A stretch of 64,000 nt of DNA from Pontibacillus chungwhensis BH030062 (GCF_000770675.1 NZ_AVBG01000006.1:62001-126000); one strand, 5' to 3'. Counted from the first letter of the stretch, positions 45,401 through 53,161 are shown. Numbers and translations are program-made. Notes: a model not told the origin generated them from the sequence alone.

Positions 45401-45745
45401 CGCGTGCAGATGGCCACTCGTTTCAATGAAGGAGAGCACGACGTCTTCCTCATTTCGTTAAAAGCAGGAGGAACCGGGCTGAACCTGACAGGAGCAGATA
45501 CAGTCGTCCTCTACGACCTATGGTGGAACCCAGCTGTAGAGCAACAAGCAGCAGACCGGGCCCACCGCATAGGGCAGAAAAAATCTGTCCAAGTCGTCAA
45601 AATGATCGCTCAAGGGACCATAGAAGAGAAAATCCAATCTCTGCAAGAGAAAAAACAAGACCTGTTCGATACGCTGATCCAATCCGGTGAAGGCAACCTC
45701 ACCGCCCTATCCGAAGACGACATCCGCGAAATCCTATCCATCTAA
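42470..45745 (+). CDS. SNF2-family helicase with N-terminal SWIM zinc finger
   Basis: 1091 residues. Near residues 60-90 is a SWIM motif, CxCx(n)CxH, in RCTCPAYADGQAMCKHMVAAL. A long middle region is followed by the SNF2 motor: DEMGLGKTLQGLAYIVAG (Walker A), LLDEAQSFKN (motif II), ALTGTPVENRAEELWSLFS, and the C-terminal motor with ISLKAGGTGLNLTGADTVVLYDLWWNPAVEQQAADRAHRIGQ (split). These bacterial proteins are DNA translocases of uncertain role, possibly in repair or transcription. The frame opens at 42395 but the ATG at 42470 follows AAAGGGAG by eight bases. Confidence 0.92.
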   Translation: MIDITSTEVLELSGWLTYQRGANYYQDGLVKYINRYVGTDPNRTFVHATVEGSRIEDYEVHLTFSTQYGNYERGRCTCPAYADGQAMCKHMVAALLETIGRYTNNTTVWNKQNDSLTERGIFAQPSATDTAKQLNLASSFVDELMDYMASEEDEAGLFQSSKEPLYLQFELENIASRFAQRDSVELSMKAGTSRLYVVKDLAEFIDAWYEQEPLYFTQYYTYDPEQQIMAPEDAAVLEKLYPLVKSQQMYAENDFYRSSSSKKTIRIPDQFLTELLTLFEECDSVVLKHHKSEIPFKVVHNTFPESFLLSKEGDNFSLSIADNGFLAQPIGTAPYLYKDELIYKVSDSLRPTVLPLFHHLREQSSNRQLFDREHIEQLAGTVFPILEAHNLLQVDSGITSQIKRYDLAPVMYLNEQDGSLRADLEFHYGDETINPFTGGRQDSEQLLSRNMKKERQIMNLIEQANFHWNGSVLSLSGSQNLGRFFYRILPELEKRADVYKAPEVDEMYSSLPEEVPVSLDVDENYGWFEVRFPTDDLTDADIQQLFHSLKAKEDYHQLSNGKILSLEDDAWDNTRSLFEDLDLDGNDIQDGVMHLPKYRALQVDTSTGVKQSEAFQKLIETVKSPETLNETPPDKLQANLRDYQLRGFQWLRALSRHGFGGVLADEMGLGKTLQGLAYIVAGREERPDAHPFLVVAPASLIYNWEQEAKKFTPHLNIRVVAGSKQERNAIIEDLSGVDLIITSYSMIRRDVEQYKAYYFQGMLLDEAQSFKNHTSLTYKAIQGVRAETAFALTGTPVENRAEELWSLFSVVMPGLLYDRKTFKNLPQGMVQKKITPFVLRRTKKEVLKELPDKIQTVRYTELTKEQRQLYVGYLNEVQRQTKSQLQGEGFQANRMQILSNLTRLRQICCHPSLFMENYQGDSGKLEELRTFIQEAHANGQRMLIFSQFTSMLGLIAKVVEEENLTYFYLDGSTPSQERVQMATRFNEGEHDVFLISLKAGGTGLNLTGADTVVLYDLWWNPAVEQQAADRAHRIGQKKSVQVVKMIAQGTIEEKIQSLQEKKQDLFDTLIQSGEGNLTALSEDDIREILSI

Positions 45746-45778
45746 CCACCGGCACTTCAGCGCTCTAAAGCAATGTAT

Positions 45779-45902
45779 GGTGTCTGGCACCCTTCAATGC
45801 TCTAAAGCAATGCATGGTGTCTGACACCCTTCAGTGCGCTAAAGCAATGCATGGTGTCTGGCACCCTTCAGTGCACTAAAGCAACATATGGTGTCTGGCA
45901 CC
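45779..45902. repeat. REP-like array, 4 cores in strict 37-bp tandem
   Basis: Cores start at 45779, 45816, 45853 and 45890, all 37 bp apart and all in the same orientation (GGTGTCTGGCACC or GGTGTCTGACACC). The 24-bp spacers are near-identical: CTTCAGTGC, then a variable pair, CTAAAGCAATGCAT. It lies between the converging SNF2 and DUF2252 genes, next to a separate terminator. Confidence 0.95.
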
Positions 45903-45921
45903 CTTCAGTGCGGTGAATTAG

Positions 45922-45963
45922 AAAAGGCCTGTCGTACTCCTAAATGAGTGCGACAGGCCTTTT
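45922..45963. terminator. Bidirectional terminator between the SNF2 and DUF2252 genes
   Basis: Stem AAAAGGCCTGTCG.ACTC with its complement, one mismatch, 6-nt loop, with A and T runs at both ends. Confidence 0.92.
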
Positions 45964-45966
45964 GTT

Positions 45967-47313
45967 TTATTTCTTATAGAAGTGTTCGTTTAACCATTCT
46001 TTAAAGTATTCAAAGTCCTCATGAACACGGTTTTTGTAAAACTCAGACCAAATATTGAGTTCTTTAGCGAAACCGTCAAAGTCATCACCAATTGCTTGTA
46101 ATATAGCTTTTTCACTGTGATAATCTAATAACCCGTGCTCAAGATCCGTATCTGCCCGAGCATGAATTTTAGCTGAAATTTTACCCATTGTTTTAACCGT
46201 TCTCTTCACTTCTTTATGCTCTTGCAAGTGCTTTTCCTTCAGATCTTTCTCATAAGGTGAGCGCTCACGGACATAAAAGTCCCGGTTTTGCATCGTAAAG
46301 TAACCTAAATACGGGTCAGACATGTGATGCATCGCTTGTTGGGTTGTAATGACCCGCTTCCCTTGTTGTTTATGGGATTGCCAGAAATCCTCATCATACG
46401 GGAAGAAGTAAGCTGGAATTGGTGCACGCGCTTCTTTTGCCTCTAAAATAATGTCATCGTGATGCTCGTTATCATGCTGCCCTTCGATTAAAATGTAGAA
46501 ACGTTTTAACCCTGTTGAACCAATACCTGCACCTTTTTTCTTCACGATATCTTTAATGTCATAGTGCTCGTTACTTTGAAAACTCTCTTCCGCCAGACTC
46601 TCCAAGTACATGTTCCATATCTTCACAATTTCTTTATACTCGTTATTGGATACAGAGTCGAGCTTCGTTTTTTCCCGGTCGAAAATACGATTCCCCTCAG
46701 CATCAAATGTCGTTTGTTTATCTAATTCATGGGTGGCCTGTCGCTCCTCAAGCTTCTTAAGAGCCTTCTTAATTGGCCCTTTCGTATGATCAACAGTGAA
46801 ACGAGTTGTAACAGGATCTTCGTCTCCTTTTACGAACTTATTCATCTGTTTGTAATAAGCTTTCAAGTATTTCTCCACGAAATCATCCTGAGATTCCTTG
46901 TCGAAACCTTGCTGTTCAGCAAACAAGCGGATACTGACCACCATCCGTAATACATCGTAGAGGTAGGAACCTAGGTACCCTTCGTCAAAATCATCTACGT
47001 CAAAAACAATTTCCCCGCTCTCATTTTGGAAGGCGCTGAAATTGTCAAAATGAAGGTCCCCCATAATCCAAGTAGGCTTATCCTCCGGAGTATGATAACT
47101 AAACGGAATGTTTGTTACGTCATAGAAAAACAAGTAAGCACTACCTCTGAAAAAGCTATAAGGATCCTGCTTCATCTTGTTATACTTTGCCTTACGATCC
47201 GTTTTACTTAAGTTCATCAAATAGCTATCAAACTGCTCTAAAATCGTATGCAACGTCTGCTTACGTAAATATTTCTTTGTATCTTTAATCCGTTCACCAG
47301 AATGTTGAACCAT
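45967..47313 (-). CDS. DUF2252 family protein
   Basis: 448 residues. It carries family hallmarks: FFRGSAYLFFYDVTNIPF, IMGDLHFDNFSAFQNESGEIVFDVDDFDEGYLGSYLYDVLR (split across about 85-125, phosphotransferase-like HxDxxxxN and a downstream DxDD), and KGAGIGSTGLKRFYILIEG. The pattern suggests a kinase-like (APH-type) fold. Substrate and role are unknown. AAAAGGAGG precedes the ATG. It is a single-gene unit ending at a strong terminator. Confidence 0.85.
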   Translation of the reverse strand: MVQHSGERIKDTKKYLRKQTLHTILEQFDSYLMNLSKTDRKAKYNKMKQDPYSFFRGSAYLFFYDVTNIPFSYHTPEDKPTWIMGDLHFDNFSAFQNESGEIVFDVDDFDEGYLGSYLYDVLRMVVSIRLFAEQQGFDKESQDDFVEKYLKAYYKQMNKFVKGDEDPVTTRFTVDHTKGPIKKALKKLEERQATHELDKQTTFDAEGNRIFDREKTKLDSVSNNEYKEIVKIWNMYLESLAEESFQSNEHYDIKDIVKKKGAGIGSTGLKRFYILIEGQHDNEHHDDIILEAKEARAPIPAYFFPYDEDFWQSHKQQGKRVITTQQAMHHMSDPYLGYFTMQNRDFYVRERSPYEKDLKEKHLQEHKEVKRTVKTMGKISAKIHARADTDLEHGLLDYHSEKAILQAIGDDFDGFAKELNIWSEFYKNRVHEDFEYFKEWLNEHFYKK

Positions 47314-47412
47314 ACCGCTACCTCCTTTTCAAGCTATTGTGAATCATTCCCCTCACCCCACAAACCAAAACTAGGCAAAACTTGGTGACTCTTCCACTGT
47401 TACGCACTAAAG

Positions 47413-47425
47413 GGTGTCTGGCACG
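47413..47425. repeat. Single REP-like core at the 3' end of the RAYT gene
   Basis: GGTGTCTGGCACG at 47413-47425, 11 bp from the RAYT stop codon (gene end 47436). It is flanked by CACTAAAG and CTTTA as in the arrays. There is no second full core 37 bp away on either side. Confidence 0.88.
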
Positions 47426-47435
47426 CTTTATCCTG

Positions 47436-47981
47436 CTAAAGCTTTTCAGGGGGCTTTTGGGTTACATACTGTTCGTAAGTTAAATGTGGGGTTTGGAAGT
47501 ATTTTAGCGTTTTAGAAGTGTTAATTTGATAGGGGTTATGTTTCGAAATGTAAGCATTATAGCTGCTCCACGGGTAGTCTTCAGGGGAACTTACGAGGTT
47601 CGCTTCTACAGGGTTCCTATGAATGTAACGGCTGCAGAAGAGAAAATAAAAAATCGAATCGATAAACTCCGACCCATATCTTCCTTGAAATAAATGACCG
47701 CTTACGTCATGGCGATCGTTAAAATACCGAGCATACCTACTTTGGATCGACTTCATGATAACACCGGGAGGAACATCTATTAACTCAATCAACAGGTGAA
47801 CATGATTGTTCATCAAACAGTAGGCGTATAAATGAAACGGATACGATTCCTTTGCCATCGCAACATAACGCATATATTGTTTAAGATCACGCTCATCCTT
47901 AAATATTTCTTGTTTCCTATTCCCTCTCGCTGTTATGTGATACATCGCTCCAGAATGCCAAGTTCGATGGTTACGTCCCAT
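47436..47981 (-). mobile_element. rayT: REP-associated tyrosine transposase (RAYT, Y1/HUH family)
   Basis: 181 residues. The HUH motif is His60-Val-His62 in CLMNNHVHLLIE. The catalytic Tyr is Tyr83 or Tyr86 in MKSIQSRYARYFN. The C-terminal block YIHRNPVEANLV to YPWSSYNAY is the Y1 transposase family signature. The N-terminus HSGAMYHITARGNRKQEIF is typical of RAYTs. Such enzymes nick single-stranded DNA at REP hairpins and are domesticated single-copy relatives of IS200/IS605 transposases. AGGGAGGTGAGAG precedes the ATG. REP-like cores lie just beyond both ends (47413 and 48090), and the densest cluster of arrays surrounds this gene. The frame is intact. Confidence 0.92.
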
Positions 47982-48089
47982 ACTCTCACCTCCCTTCTAT
48001 CACACCTAACTACATTAACCAACCTCAAACCAAAATCCTCCCTCCCGTTCAAAAAAAACTTCGATCTTTATCACACTAAAAGGAAGAAG

Positions 48090-48139
48090 CGTGCCAGACA
48101 CCCTTTGTTTCAGCATCGCACTAAAGGGTGTCTGGCACG
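48090..48139. repeat. REP-like array, 2 cores in opposite orientation, upstream of the RAYT gene
   Basis: Cores CGTGCCAGACACC at 48090 and GGTGTCTGGCACG at 48127, 37 bp apart. With flanks (AAGCGTGCCAGACACCCTTT and AAAGGGTGTCTGGCACGCTT) they form a perfect 20-bp inverted repeat. It lies between the divergent RAYT and YcnK-like genes. Confidence 0.95.
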
Positions 48140-48282
48140 CTTTAGCGCTTTATAAGGGCATAGCATATGCGTCCACTTTGTTAATAATCATCATTTTGTC
48201 ACATTTTTTATCATAGCTAGGTTGTGTTTCGATTCTCAGATCTCTATGATTTAAAGTAGATGCTAAAGGAAGGGGGAGCGCT

Positions 48283-48846
48283 ATGCTACCTGTTGACCGA
48301 TTGAAGAAAATCCAAGCGTGGCTAGAAAAAGAAGAAGCGCTCAGAGTTAGCGATATCAGCACGAGACTTGGGGTTTCTGAAATGACCATATACCGTGATT
48401 TGAAGCCTTTACTCGATCGTAAAGAGGTTGTGAAAACTTCAAACGGTTTCGCATTAGCTCCTCCGTCGCCAACCCATTCAGACACAACGTATTGTTCGTT
48501 CTGTCATAAACATAATGGACAACAACAATCCGTACAACTCTTCATGAAAAATCAGCCTATGGAAAAGACGTGCTGTATGCATTGCGGACTTTTGAGATAC
48601 GAACACACAAGGAAGCAGGTAACACAAATTCTGTGCAGAGACACTCTTCTTCAAACCACAATTAGCGCCATTAACGCTACATATATTGTGGATTCCGAGC
48701 TACCTTTACGCTGCTGTCAACCACAGGTCTTGCCATTTGAAACGAGAGAACATGCTCTAAAGTTTCAAAAAGGATTTGGAGGCCAATTGTGTACATTTGA
48801 TGAAGCGCTCGAAGTGATACACAGTAAAATGGGCAGTTGCCATTAA
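48283..48846 (+). CDS. ycnK: YcnK-like copper-responsive transcriptional regulator
   Basis: 187 residues. The N-terminal DeoR-type winged helix (ALRVSDISTRLGVSEMTIYRDL) is joined to a Cys-rich C-terminal half: YCSFCHKHNGQ, TCCMHCG, LRCCQPQV, and a final CTFDEALEVIHSKMG. This matches B. subtilis YcnK, a repressor with a NosL-like copper domain that controls the copper importer gene ycnJ. AGGGGGAG precedes the ATG. The next gene encodes a His-rich lipoprotein, which supports a metal role. No ycnJ or ycnI is present here. Confidence 0.8.
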   Translation: MLPVDRLKKIQAWLEKEEALRVSDISTRLGVSEMTIYRDLKPLLDRKEVVKTSNGFALAPPSPTHSDTTYCSFCHKHNGQQQSVQLFMKNQPMEKTCCMHCGLLRYEHTRKQVTQILCRDTLLQTTISAINATYIVDSELPLRCCQPQVLPFETREHALKFQKGFGGQLCTFDEALEVIHSKMGSCH

Positions 48847-48874
48847 CCCAACTATTATAAGGAGATGTATTTAT

Positions 48875-49696
48875 ATGAGAAGACGACAATATGGACTTAT
48901 TTTCTTTACCTTCACCCTTTTGCTTCTTGCAGCATGCGGGGGACAAAGCAATGGAGACAACGACAGCCAATCCTCTGATGATGAAGAAGTTAAGATGCTA
49001 AACGTAGATCTAACCACAGATCCAGCAAGCGAAAACGTCGAACCAGGAGAACCTTTCACAATTCAAGCTGCCGTAACTTTCGGTGAAGAAGAAGTAAACG
49101 ACGCCGAAGAAGTTCGTTTTGAATTCTGGAAAAAGGGCGAAGAACACGAAGAAGTTGATGCCGAGTTCACCGAAAACGGAAACTACGTCCTCGAGAAAAC
49201 GGTCCAAGAACCAGGCATATATTACGTAATTTCACACGTCACTGCTCGCGGTATGCATAACATGCCCCAAAAAGAAATTGTTGTAGGTGACGTAAATCCT
49301 GACAAAGGGTCTGAGGGAGAAGCTTCCCATTCTGAATCTGAAGAAGGACATGAGGACCACGATAGTGAAGAATCAGCTGGTCACGATGAGCAGCACGGTC
49401 ATGGAACGAATGTCATGGCACATGTCATGCTCCCTGAAAAGGTAAAAGCTGGCGAAGAAGTAACGATTACAGGTCATTTACAACAAGACGAAGCACCCGT
49501 TAAAGGCGCCGAAGTCCAGTTCGAAATCTGGAAAAAAGACAGCGAGAAACACAACTATGTCGATGCTACTGAGCCAAAAGACGGAGAATATCAAGCATCT
49601 TATACATTTGATGATTCCGCTACTTATCACGTCAAGCTCCACTACAAAAAGGGCGATATGCACGATCACAAAGAGAAAACAATCAACGTCCAATAA
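48875..49696 (+). CDS. Lipoprotein with two FixH/YtkA-type domains and a His-rich linker
   Basis: 273 residues. Lipobox LLLAACGGQSNG with Cys at about residue 21. Two related Ig-like modules, residues about 40-145 (EPFTIQAAVTFGEEEVNDAEEVRFEFWKK, split) and 185-273 (KAGEEVTITGHLQQDEAPVKG, VQFEIWKKD), are of the YtkA kind. The linker between them is acidic and His-rich (GHEDHDSEESAGHDEQHGHG), likely metal-binding. It follows the YcnK-like gene by 28 bp with its own Shine-Dalgarno (AAGGAGA), so copper or another metal is the likely ligand. Transport or buffering outside the membrane is inference. Confidence 0.82.
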   Translation: MRRRQYGLIFFTFTLLLLAACGGQSNGDNDSQSSDDEEVKMLNVDLTTDPASENVEPGEPFTIQAAVTFGEEEVNDAEEVRFEFWKKGEEHEEVDAEFTENGNYVLEKTVQEPGIYYVISHVTARGMHNMPQKEIVVGDVNPDKGSEGEASHSESEEGHEDHDSEESAGHDEQHGHGTNVMAHVMLPEKVKAGEEVTITGHLQQDEAPVKGAEVQFEIWKKDSEKHNYVDATEPKDGEYQASYTFDDSATYHVKLHYKKGDMHDHKEKTINVQ

Positions 49697-49700
49697 CACC

Positions 49701-49733
49701 AAAAAGGCAAGCCTCAACAAGGCTTGCCTTTTT
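49701..49733 (+). terminator. Terminator after the His-rich lipoprotein gene
   Basis: 14-bp perfect stem AAAAAGGCAAGCCT with its complement, 5-nt loop, followed by a T-rich tract. Confidence 0.93.
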
Positions 49734-49762
49734 AATCCCTTTATCACACCACCAGAAAAAAG

Positions 49763-49812
49763 GGTGTCTGACACCCTCTGCTACTTCACAGCACTAAACG
49801 GTGTCTGACACC
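49763..49812. repeat. REP-like array, 2 cores 37 bp apart
   Basis: GGTGTCTGACACC at 49763 and again at 49800, same orientation. This core variant is a perfect palindrome apart from its central base. It lies between two plus-strand genes, after a separate terminator. Confidence 0.93.
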
Positions 49813-49956
49813 CTTTAATTCTATATATCATTAAAGCATTTATGGCTTCATTTGATACTGTAGTACGCGAAAGGGGTGACAGAAGGGGTTTAAATCTTTT
49901 ATAATAGTGTTTTGGTATGACGGAAATATAGGAAATATTCATCGGAGGTATACATC

Positions 49957-51006
49957 ATGAAAATTAATCGAAATGACCCATGTACATGTGGTAGCGGTAA
50001 AAAATATAAAAAATGTTGCGGGAAAGAAAATGCAACTGAGCTAAATGCAAACTTAATTCGCCAAGAATTAAACACCGTTCAAAATCAAATCATGCAATTT
50101 TCTGTAGACCGGTTCTCTTCAGAATTGCAGATTTTAATGGCTGACTTCCAGGCTGAAATGGAAGATGTGGAGGACTTGAAAGAAACCCTTACGAACCTTT
50201 ACTTATCCTGGGTAATGATCTACTCCCCTATTAAGGATGAGAAAACAGCCCTTCAGTGGTATGTAGAGAAAAATGGAAATAAATTAAAACGTCAGAAGAC
50301 ACGTGAACTATTAAACACGTGGGGTGAGAATCCACCTTCTGTATTCAAAGTTGGGGAGCCTGTCACAAGTGAAGTAACTACAGTAACAGACGTGTTCACA
50401 AACGAAACCTATAACGTCCTATTTGAAGAAGACAGCACACCTGATGAGGACAGCCTTGTATTAGGTCTTCCAATCTTAACAGGTGATTACTATGAATTCT
50501 TCCTCGTTACATTTATTGTACAGCCCCAGCTTGAAGAGAAGTTCATGTCAGAAGTAGATGCAGAAACATTCAAGGCAAACCCAGAAGCGTTGAAAGAATC
50601 CTTCCCAGAAGTGATTAAACTAACAGCAGGATTATACAATACAGTAGATGCATCTGAACGTATAAGCTGGCAAGATGACAAGCAAAAAGAAGTCCTTGAT
50701 CTATTCCTGAAATCAGAAGGTATGAACGAAATTACTGAAGAAGAGGAAGAAACAGCTACATTCTTCTGGTACCTATACTGCAAACGTCAGGAACCAACAA
50801 TCCGTAAACCAGAAATTTATGCTGGCGCTCTTGAGTATACATTGCGTTCTCACCTAAATGAGTGGACACCAATTTCCCAAAAAGACGCAGCAGCTCAATA
50901 CGGCACATCCGGTACAAGCATCTCAGCAAAATACCGTGATATGACGACCGCCCTATCCGACGTTATTGACGAAGCACACGAAACCCTACAAGAAGCAGCA
51001 CAATAA
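49957..51006 (+). CDS. SEC-C motif protein (YecA-like)
   Basis: 349 residues. The N-terminus has a SEC-C zinc motif, RNDPCTCGSGKKYKKCCG, the same CxCx(8)CC motif that ends SecA. The rest is helical and acidic without recognised domains; the final part (WTPISQKDAAAQYGTSGTSI) resembles a helix-turn-helix. SEC-C motifs bind zinc and can mediate ribosome or SecB contacts. The role is unknown. CGGAGG precedes the ATG. Codons near the 3' end are C-ending, next to a REP-like array. Confidence 0.8.
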   Translation: MKINRNDPCTCGSGKKYKKCCGKENATELNANLIRQELNTVQNQIMQFSVDRFSSELQILMADFQAEMEDVEDLKETLTNLYLSWVMIYSPIKDEKTALQWYVEKNGNKLKRQKTRELLNTWGENPPSVFKVGEPVTSEVTTVTDVFTNETYNVLFEEDSTPDEDSLVLGLPILTGDYYEFFLVTFIVQPQLEEKFMSEVDAETFKANPEALKESFPEVIKLTAGLYNTVDASERISWQDDKQKEVLDLFLKSEGMNEITEEEEETATFFWYLYCKRQEPTIRKPEIYAGALEYTLRSHLNEWTPISQKDAAAQYGTSGTSISAKYRDMTTALSDVIDEAHETLQEAAQ

Positions 51007-51024
51007 CACTTCACAGCACTAAAC

Positions 51025-51098
51025 GGTGTCAGACACTCTTTAGCGCTGTAAAGAACCACATGGTGTCTGGCACCCTTTAGTTAACTAAAGGGTGCCAG
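51025..51098. repeat. REP-like array, 2 full cores plus a truncated inverted core
   Basis: GGTGTCAGACACT at 51025 and GGTGTCTGGCACC at 51062, 37 bp apart, then a partial reversed core GGTGCCAG at 51091. The second and partial cores make the terminator listed separately. Confidence 0.9.
51067..51098 (+). terminator. REP-derived terminator between the SEC-C and FAH genes
   Basis: CTGGCACCCTTTAG, TTAA loop, then the exact complement, followed by TTTTTATTT. A REP core has become an intrinsic terminator for the plus-strand gene upstream; the minus-strand FAH gene ends four bases away. Confidence 0.85.
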
Positions 51099-51101
51099 TT
51101 T

Positions 51102-51950
51102 TTATTTAACTTGGTTTTCTAACGTGCCAATTCCTTCAATACTTATAGTCATTGTGTCTCCGGATTTCAAATATTGGGGTGGGTTCATCCCTTTCCCTAC
51201 ACCACTCGGCGTTCCAGTGGCAATCACATCCCCCGGCTCTAACGTCATGCCTGCCGAAATGATTGCAATAAGCTCAGCAATAGAGAAAATCATATCAGTC
51301 GTGTTTCCATCTTGACGGATCTCTTCATTTATATAGGTTTTAATAGATAAATATTGTGGATCATCTATATCTGCCGCCGGTACAATTGCAGGACCAAATG
51401 GAGCTGAAGTATCGAGAGATTTCCCTTTAAAGAACTGCTTATGCCTCTTCTGCAAATCTCTAGCTGTTACATCGTTGACGATGGAATAACCAAATATGTA
51501 ATCTTCCGCTTCTTCTTGTGTAAGGTCACGCCCTTCTTTACCAATAATGACTGCTAACTCTCCTTCATAATCTAACTGACTCGTAAGCTTTTCATGCACC
51601 TCTACAACTTCACCGGACCCCACCACTGATGTAGCTGGTTTCGTAAATAAAATCGGATCTTCCGGTATTGAGCCAGGATCTTGCTGCGTCATTTCTAACG
51701 CATGTTCCTTATAGTTCTTCCCTACGCATATGATATTTTTGGGTGGTAGAAAAGGCGCCTTTACTTGTACATCCTCATATCCCACACTCTCCCAACCTGA
51801 TACTTCTTCCCTATCAATCCTTACACCAGAGCGAATAAATTCTAACAAGCTAAGATACCGCTCTGTCCACTCACTCGAAAAATGGACACGCTGATCCACT
51901 TCTACGCCCCAAGTATCTGAGCCATTTAATTCAAACGTAACAAACTTCAT
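51102..51950 (-). CDS. Fumarylacetoacetate hydrolase family protein
   Basis: 282 residues. FAH-fold signatures: KNIICVGKNYKEHALEM, QLDYEGELAVIIGKEG (metal-binding Glu), GYSIVNDVTARDLQ and ATGTPSGVGKGMNPPQYL. The family covers fumarylpyruvate hydrolases, acylpyruvases and oxaloacetate decarboxylases; the exact substrate is open. The frame continues to 52049 through the REP-like array, but AAGGAAGG lies seven bases before the ATG at 51950, and MKFVTFELNGSDTWGV is the natural start. Confidence 0.88.
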   Translation of the reverse strand: MKFVTFELNGSDTWGVEVDQRVHFSSEWTERYLSLLEFIRSGVRIDREEVSGWESVGYEDVQVKAPFLPPKNIICVGKNYKEHALEMTQQDPGSIPEDPILFTKPATSVVGSGEVVEVHEKLTSQLDYEGELAVIIGKEGRDLTQEEAEDYIFGYSIVNDVTARDLQKRHKQFFKGKSLDTSAPFGPAIVPAADIDDPQYLSIKTYINEEIRQDGNTTDMIFSIAELIAIISAGMTLEPGDVIATGTPSGVGKGMNPPQYLKSGDTMTISIEGIGTLENQVK

Positions 51951-52037
51951 GAGAAACCCTTCCTTCAATAAGATTTCACTCATTCTATCATTTCTCCCCT
52001 TAAAAAAGGTAGTCTTTATCACTCTATCGTAATACAT

Positions 52038-52087
52038 CGTGCCAGACACCCGTTACTGCTCTAAAGCGCTAAACGGTGTCTGACACC
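52038..52087. repeat. REP-like array, 2 cores 37 bp apart
   Basis: CGTGCCAGACACC at 52038 and GGTGTCTGACACC at 52075. It lies in the promoter region between the divergent FAH and BASS genes. Confidence 0.93.
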
Positions 52088-52198
52088 CTTCACTCCACTA
52101 AATAACAAAATTTTGAGAAAAGAATGAATAAAAGGTTCCGAATTGAAGGCAACAGGTGTAAAATTCCCTTATTATCTATTTGTGAGGAGTGAAACAGA

Positions 52199-53161
52199 AT
52201 GAAGATGTTAGAGAAAATCAGTAGTTTTATGGGGAGTTCTTTTGCCATTTGGGTTATATTATTCGCGGTCTTATCATTTATTTTCCCTGGAGGTTTCACT
52301 TGGATCGCTCCTTACATTGTGCCGCTTCTCGGAATTATCATGTTCGGTATGGGACTGACGCTTTCGAAATCCGATTTCGCCGAAGTGTTTAAGAGGCCTA
52401 AGGACGTAGCAGCCGGTGTGGTTGCTCAATTTACCATCATGCCGTTACTCGCATTCGCATTAGCGGTGTTACTTCCTGTTTCACCAGAAGTAGCTGCAGG
52501 AGTAATCCTAGTTGGGTGCTGTCCTGGAGGAACATCCTCTAACGTGATGACATACTTATCAAGAGGAGATACAGCTCTATCAGTAGCAATCACAGCTGTT
52601 TCTACTCTATTAGCACCACTATTAACACCAGTGCTTGTCTTGCTATTTGCCAGCCAGTGGCTACCAGTGTCAGCAGGTGCTTTATTCCTATCGATTGTAA
52701 AAATCGTCATCGTCCCAATCATTCTTGGACTAATTGTTAAAGCCGCGCTAGGCAAAAAGAGCGAAGCCGGTATTAAAGCAATGCCTATTGTATCAGTAGT
52801 TGCCATTGTGGCGATTGTAGCAGCAGTTGTAAGTGTGAATCAGGGAAAAATCGCCGAAACAGGAGCGCTGATCTTCGCGATTGTCGTTCTACACAATGTA
52901 CTCGGTTACGGTGTAGGCTACGGGATCGCAAAGCTTATGGGGATGGATCCATCTAAACAACGCGCTGTGTCTATCGAAGTCGGTATGCAAAATTCAGGCC
53001 TGGGCGCCTCACTAGCAGCCGCGCACTTTAGCCCTCTTGCCGCTGTCCCAAGCGCCATCTTCAGCGTATGGCACAACATCTCAGGTCCTATCATCGCTAC
53101 ACTTTACCGTAAACAAAAAGAAAAAAGCGAATCCAAACAAAACCTAACAAAATCCGCCTAA
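52199..53161 (+). CDS. Bile acid:sodium symporter (BASS) family transporter
   Basis: 320 residues with about nine to ten hydrophobic segments. Family motifs: GLTLSKSDFAEVFKRPKDVAAG, VGCCPGGTSSNVMTYLSRGD (residues 101-120) and VGMQNSGLGASLAAAHFSP in the C-terminal half, both crossing helices that bind sodium and substrate. Bacterial members of the YocS kind carry organic anions such as pantoate or keto acids with sodium. The substrate is not shown. TGAGGAGTG precedes the ATG. It is a single-gene unit with a terminator. Confidence 0.9.
   Translation: MKMLEKISSFMGSSFAIWVILFAVLSFIFPGGFTWIAPYIVPLLGIIMFGMGLTLSKSDFAEVFKRPKDVAAGVVAQFTIMPLLAFALAVLLPVSPEVAAGVILVGCCPGGTSSNVMTYLSRGDTALSVAITAVSTLLAPLLTPVLVLLFASQWLPVSAGALFLSIVKIVIVPIILGLIVKAALGKKSEAGIKAMPIVSVVAIVAIVAAVVSVNQGKIAETGALIFAIVVLHNVLGYGVGYGIAKLMGMDPSKQRAVSIEVGMQNSGLGASLAAAHFSPLAAVPSAIFSVWHNISGPIIATLYRKQKEKSESKQNLTKSA

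Noticed and set aside
47436-47981. Complete IS200/IS605 insertion sequence
   Set aside because: There is no tnpB, no typical left and right end hairpins of IS605 and the HUH protein is of the single-copy RAYT type flanked by dispersed repeats.
51951-52049. N-terminal extension of the FAH-family gene
   Set aside because: The extension reads through a REP-like core, and a proper ribosome site stands in front of the ATG at 51950.
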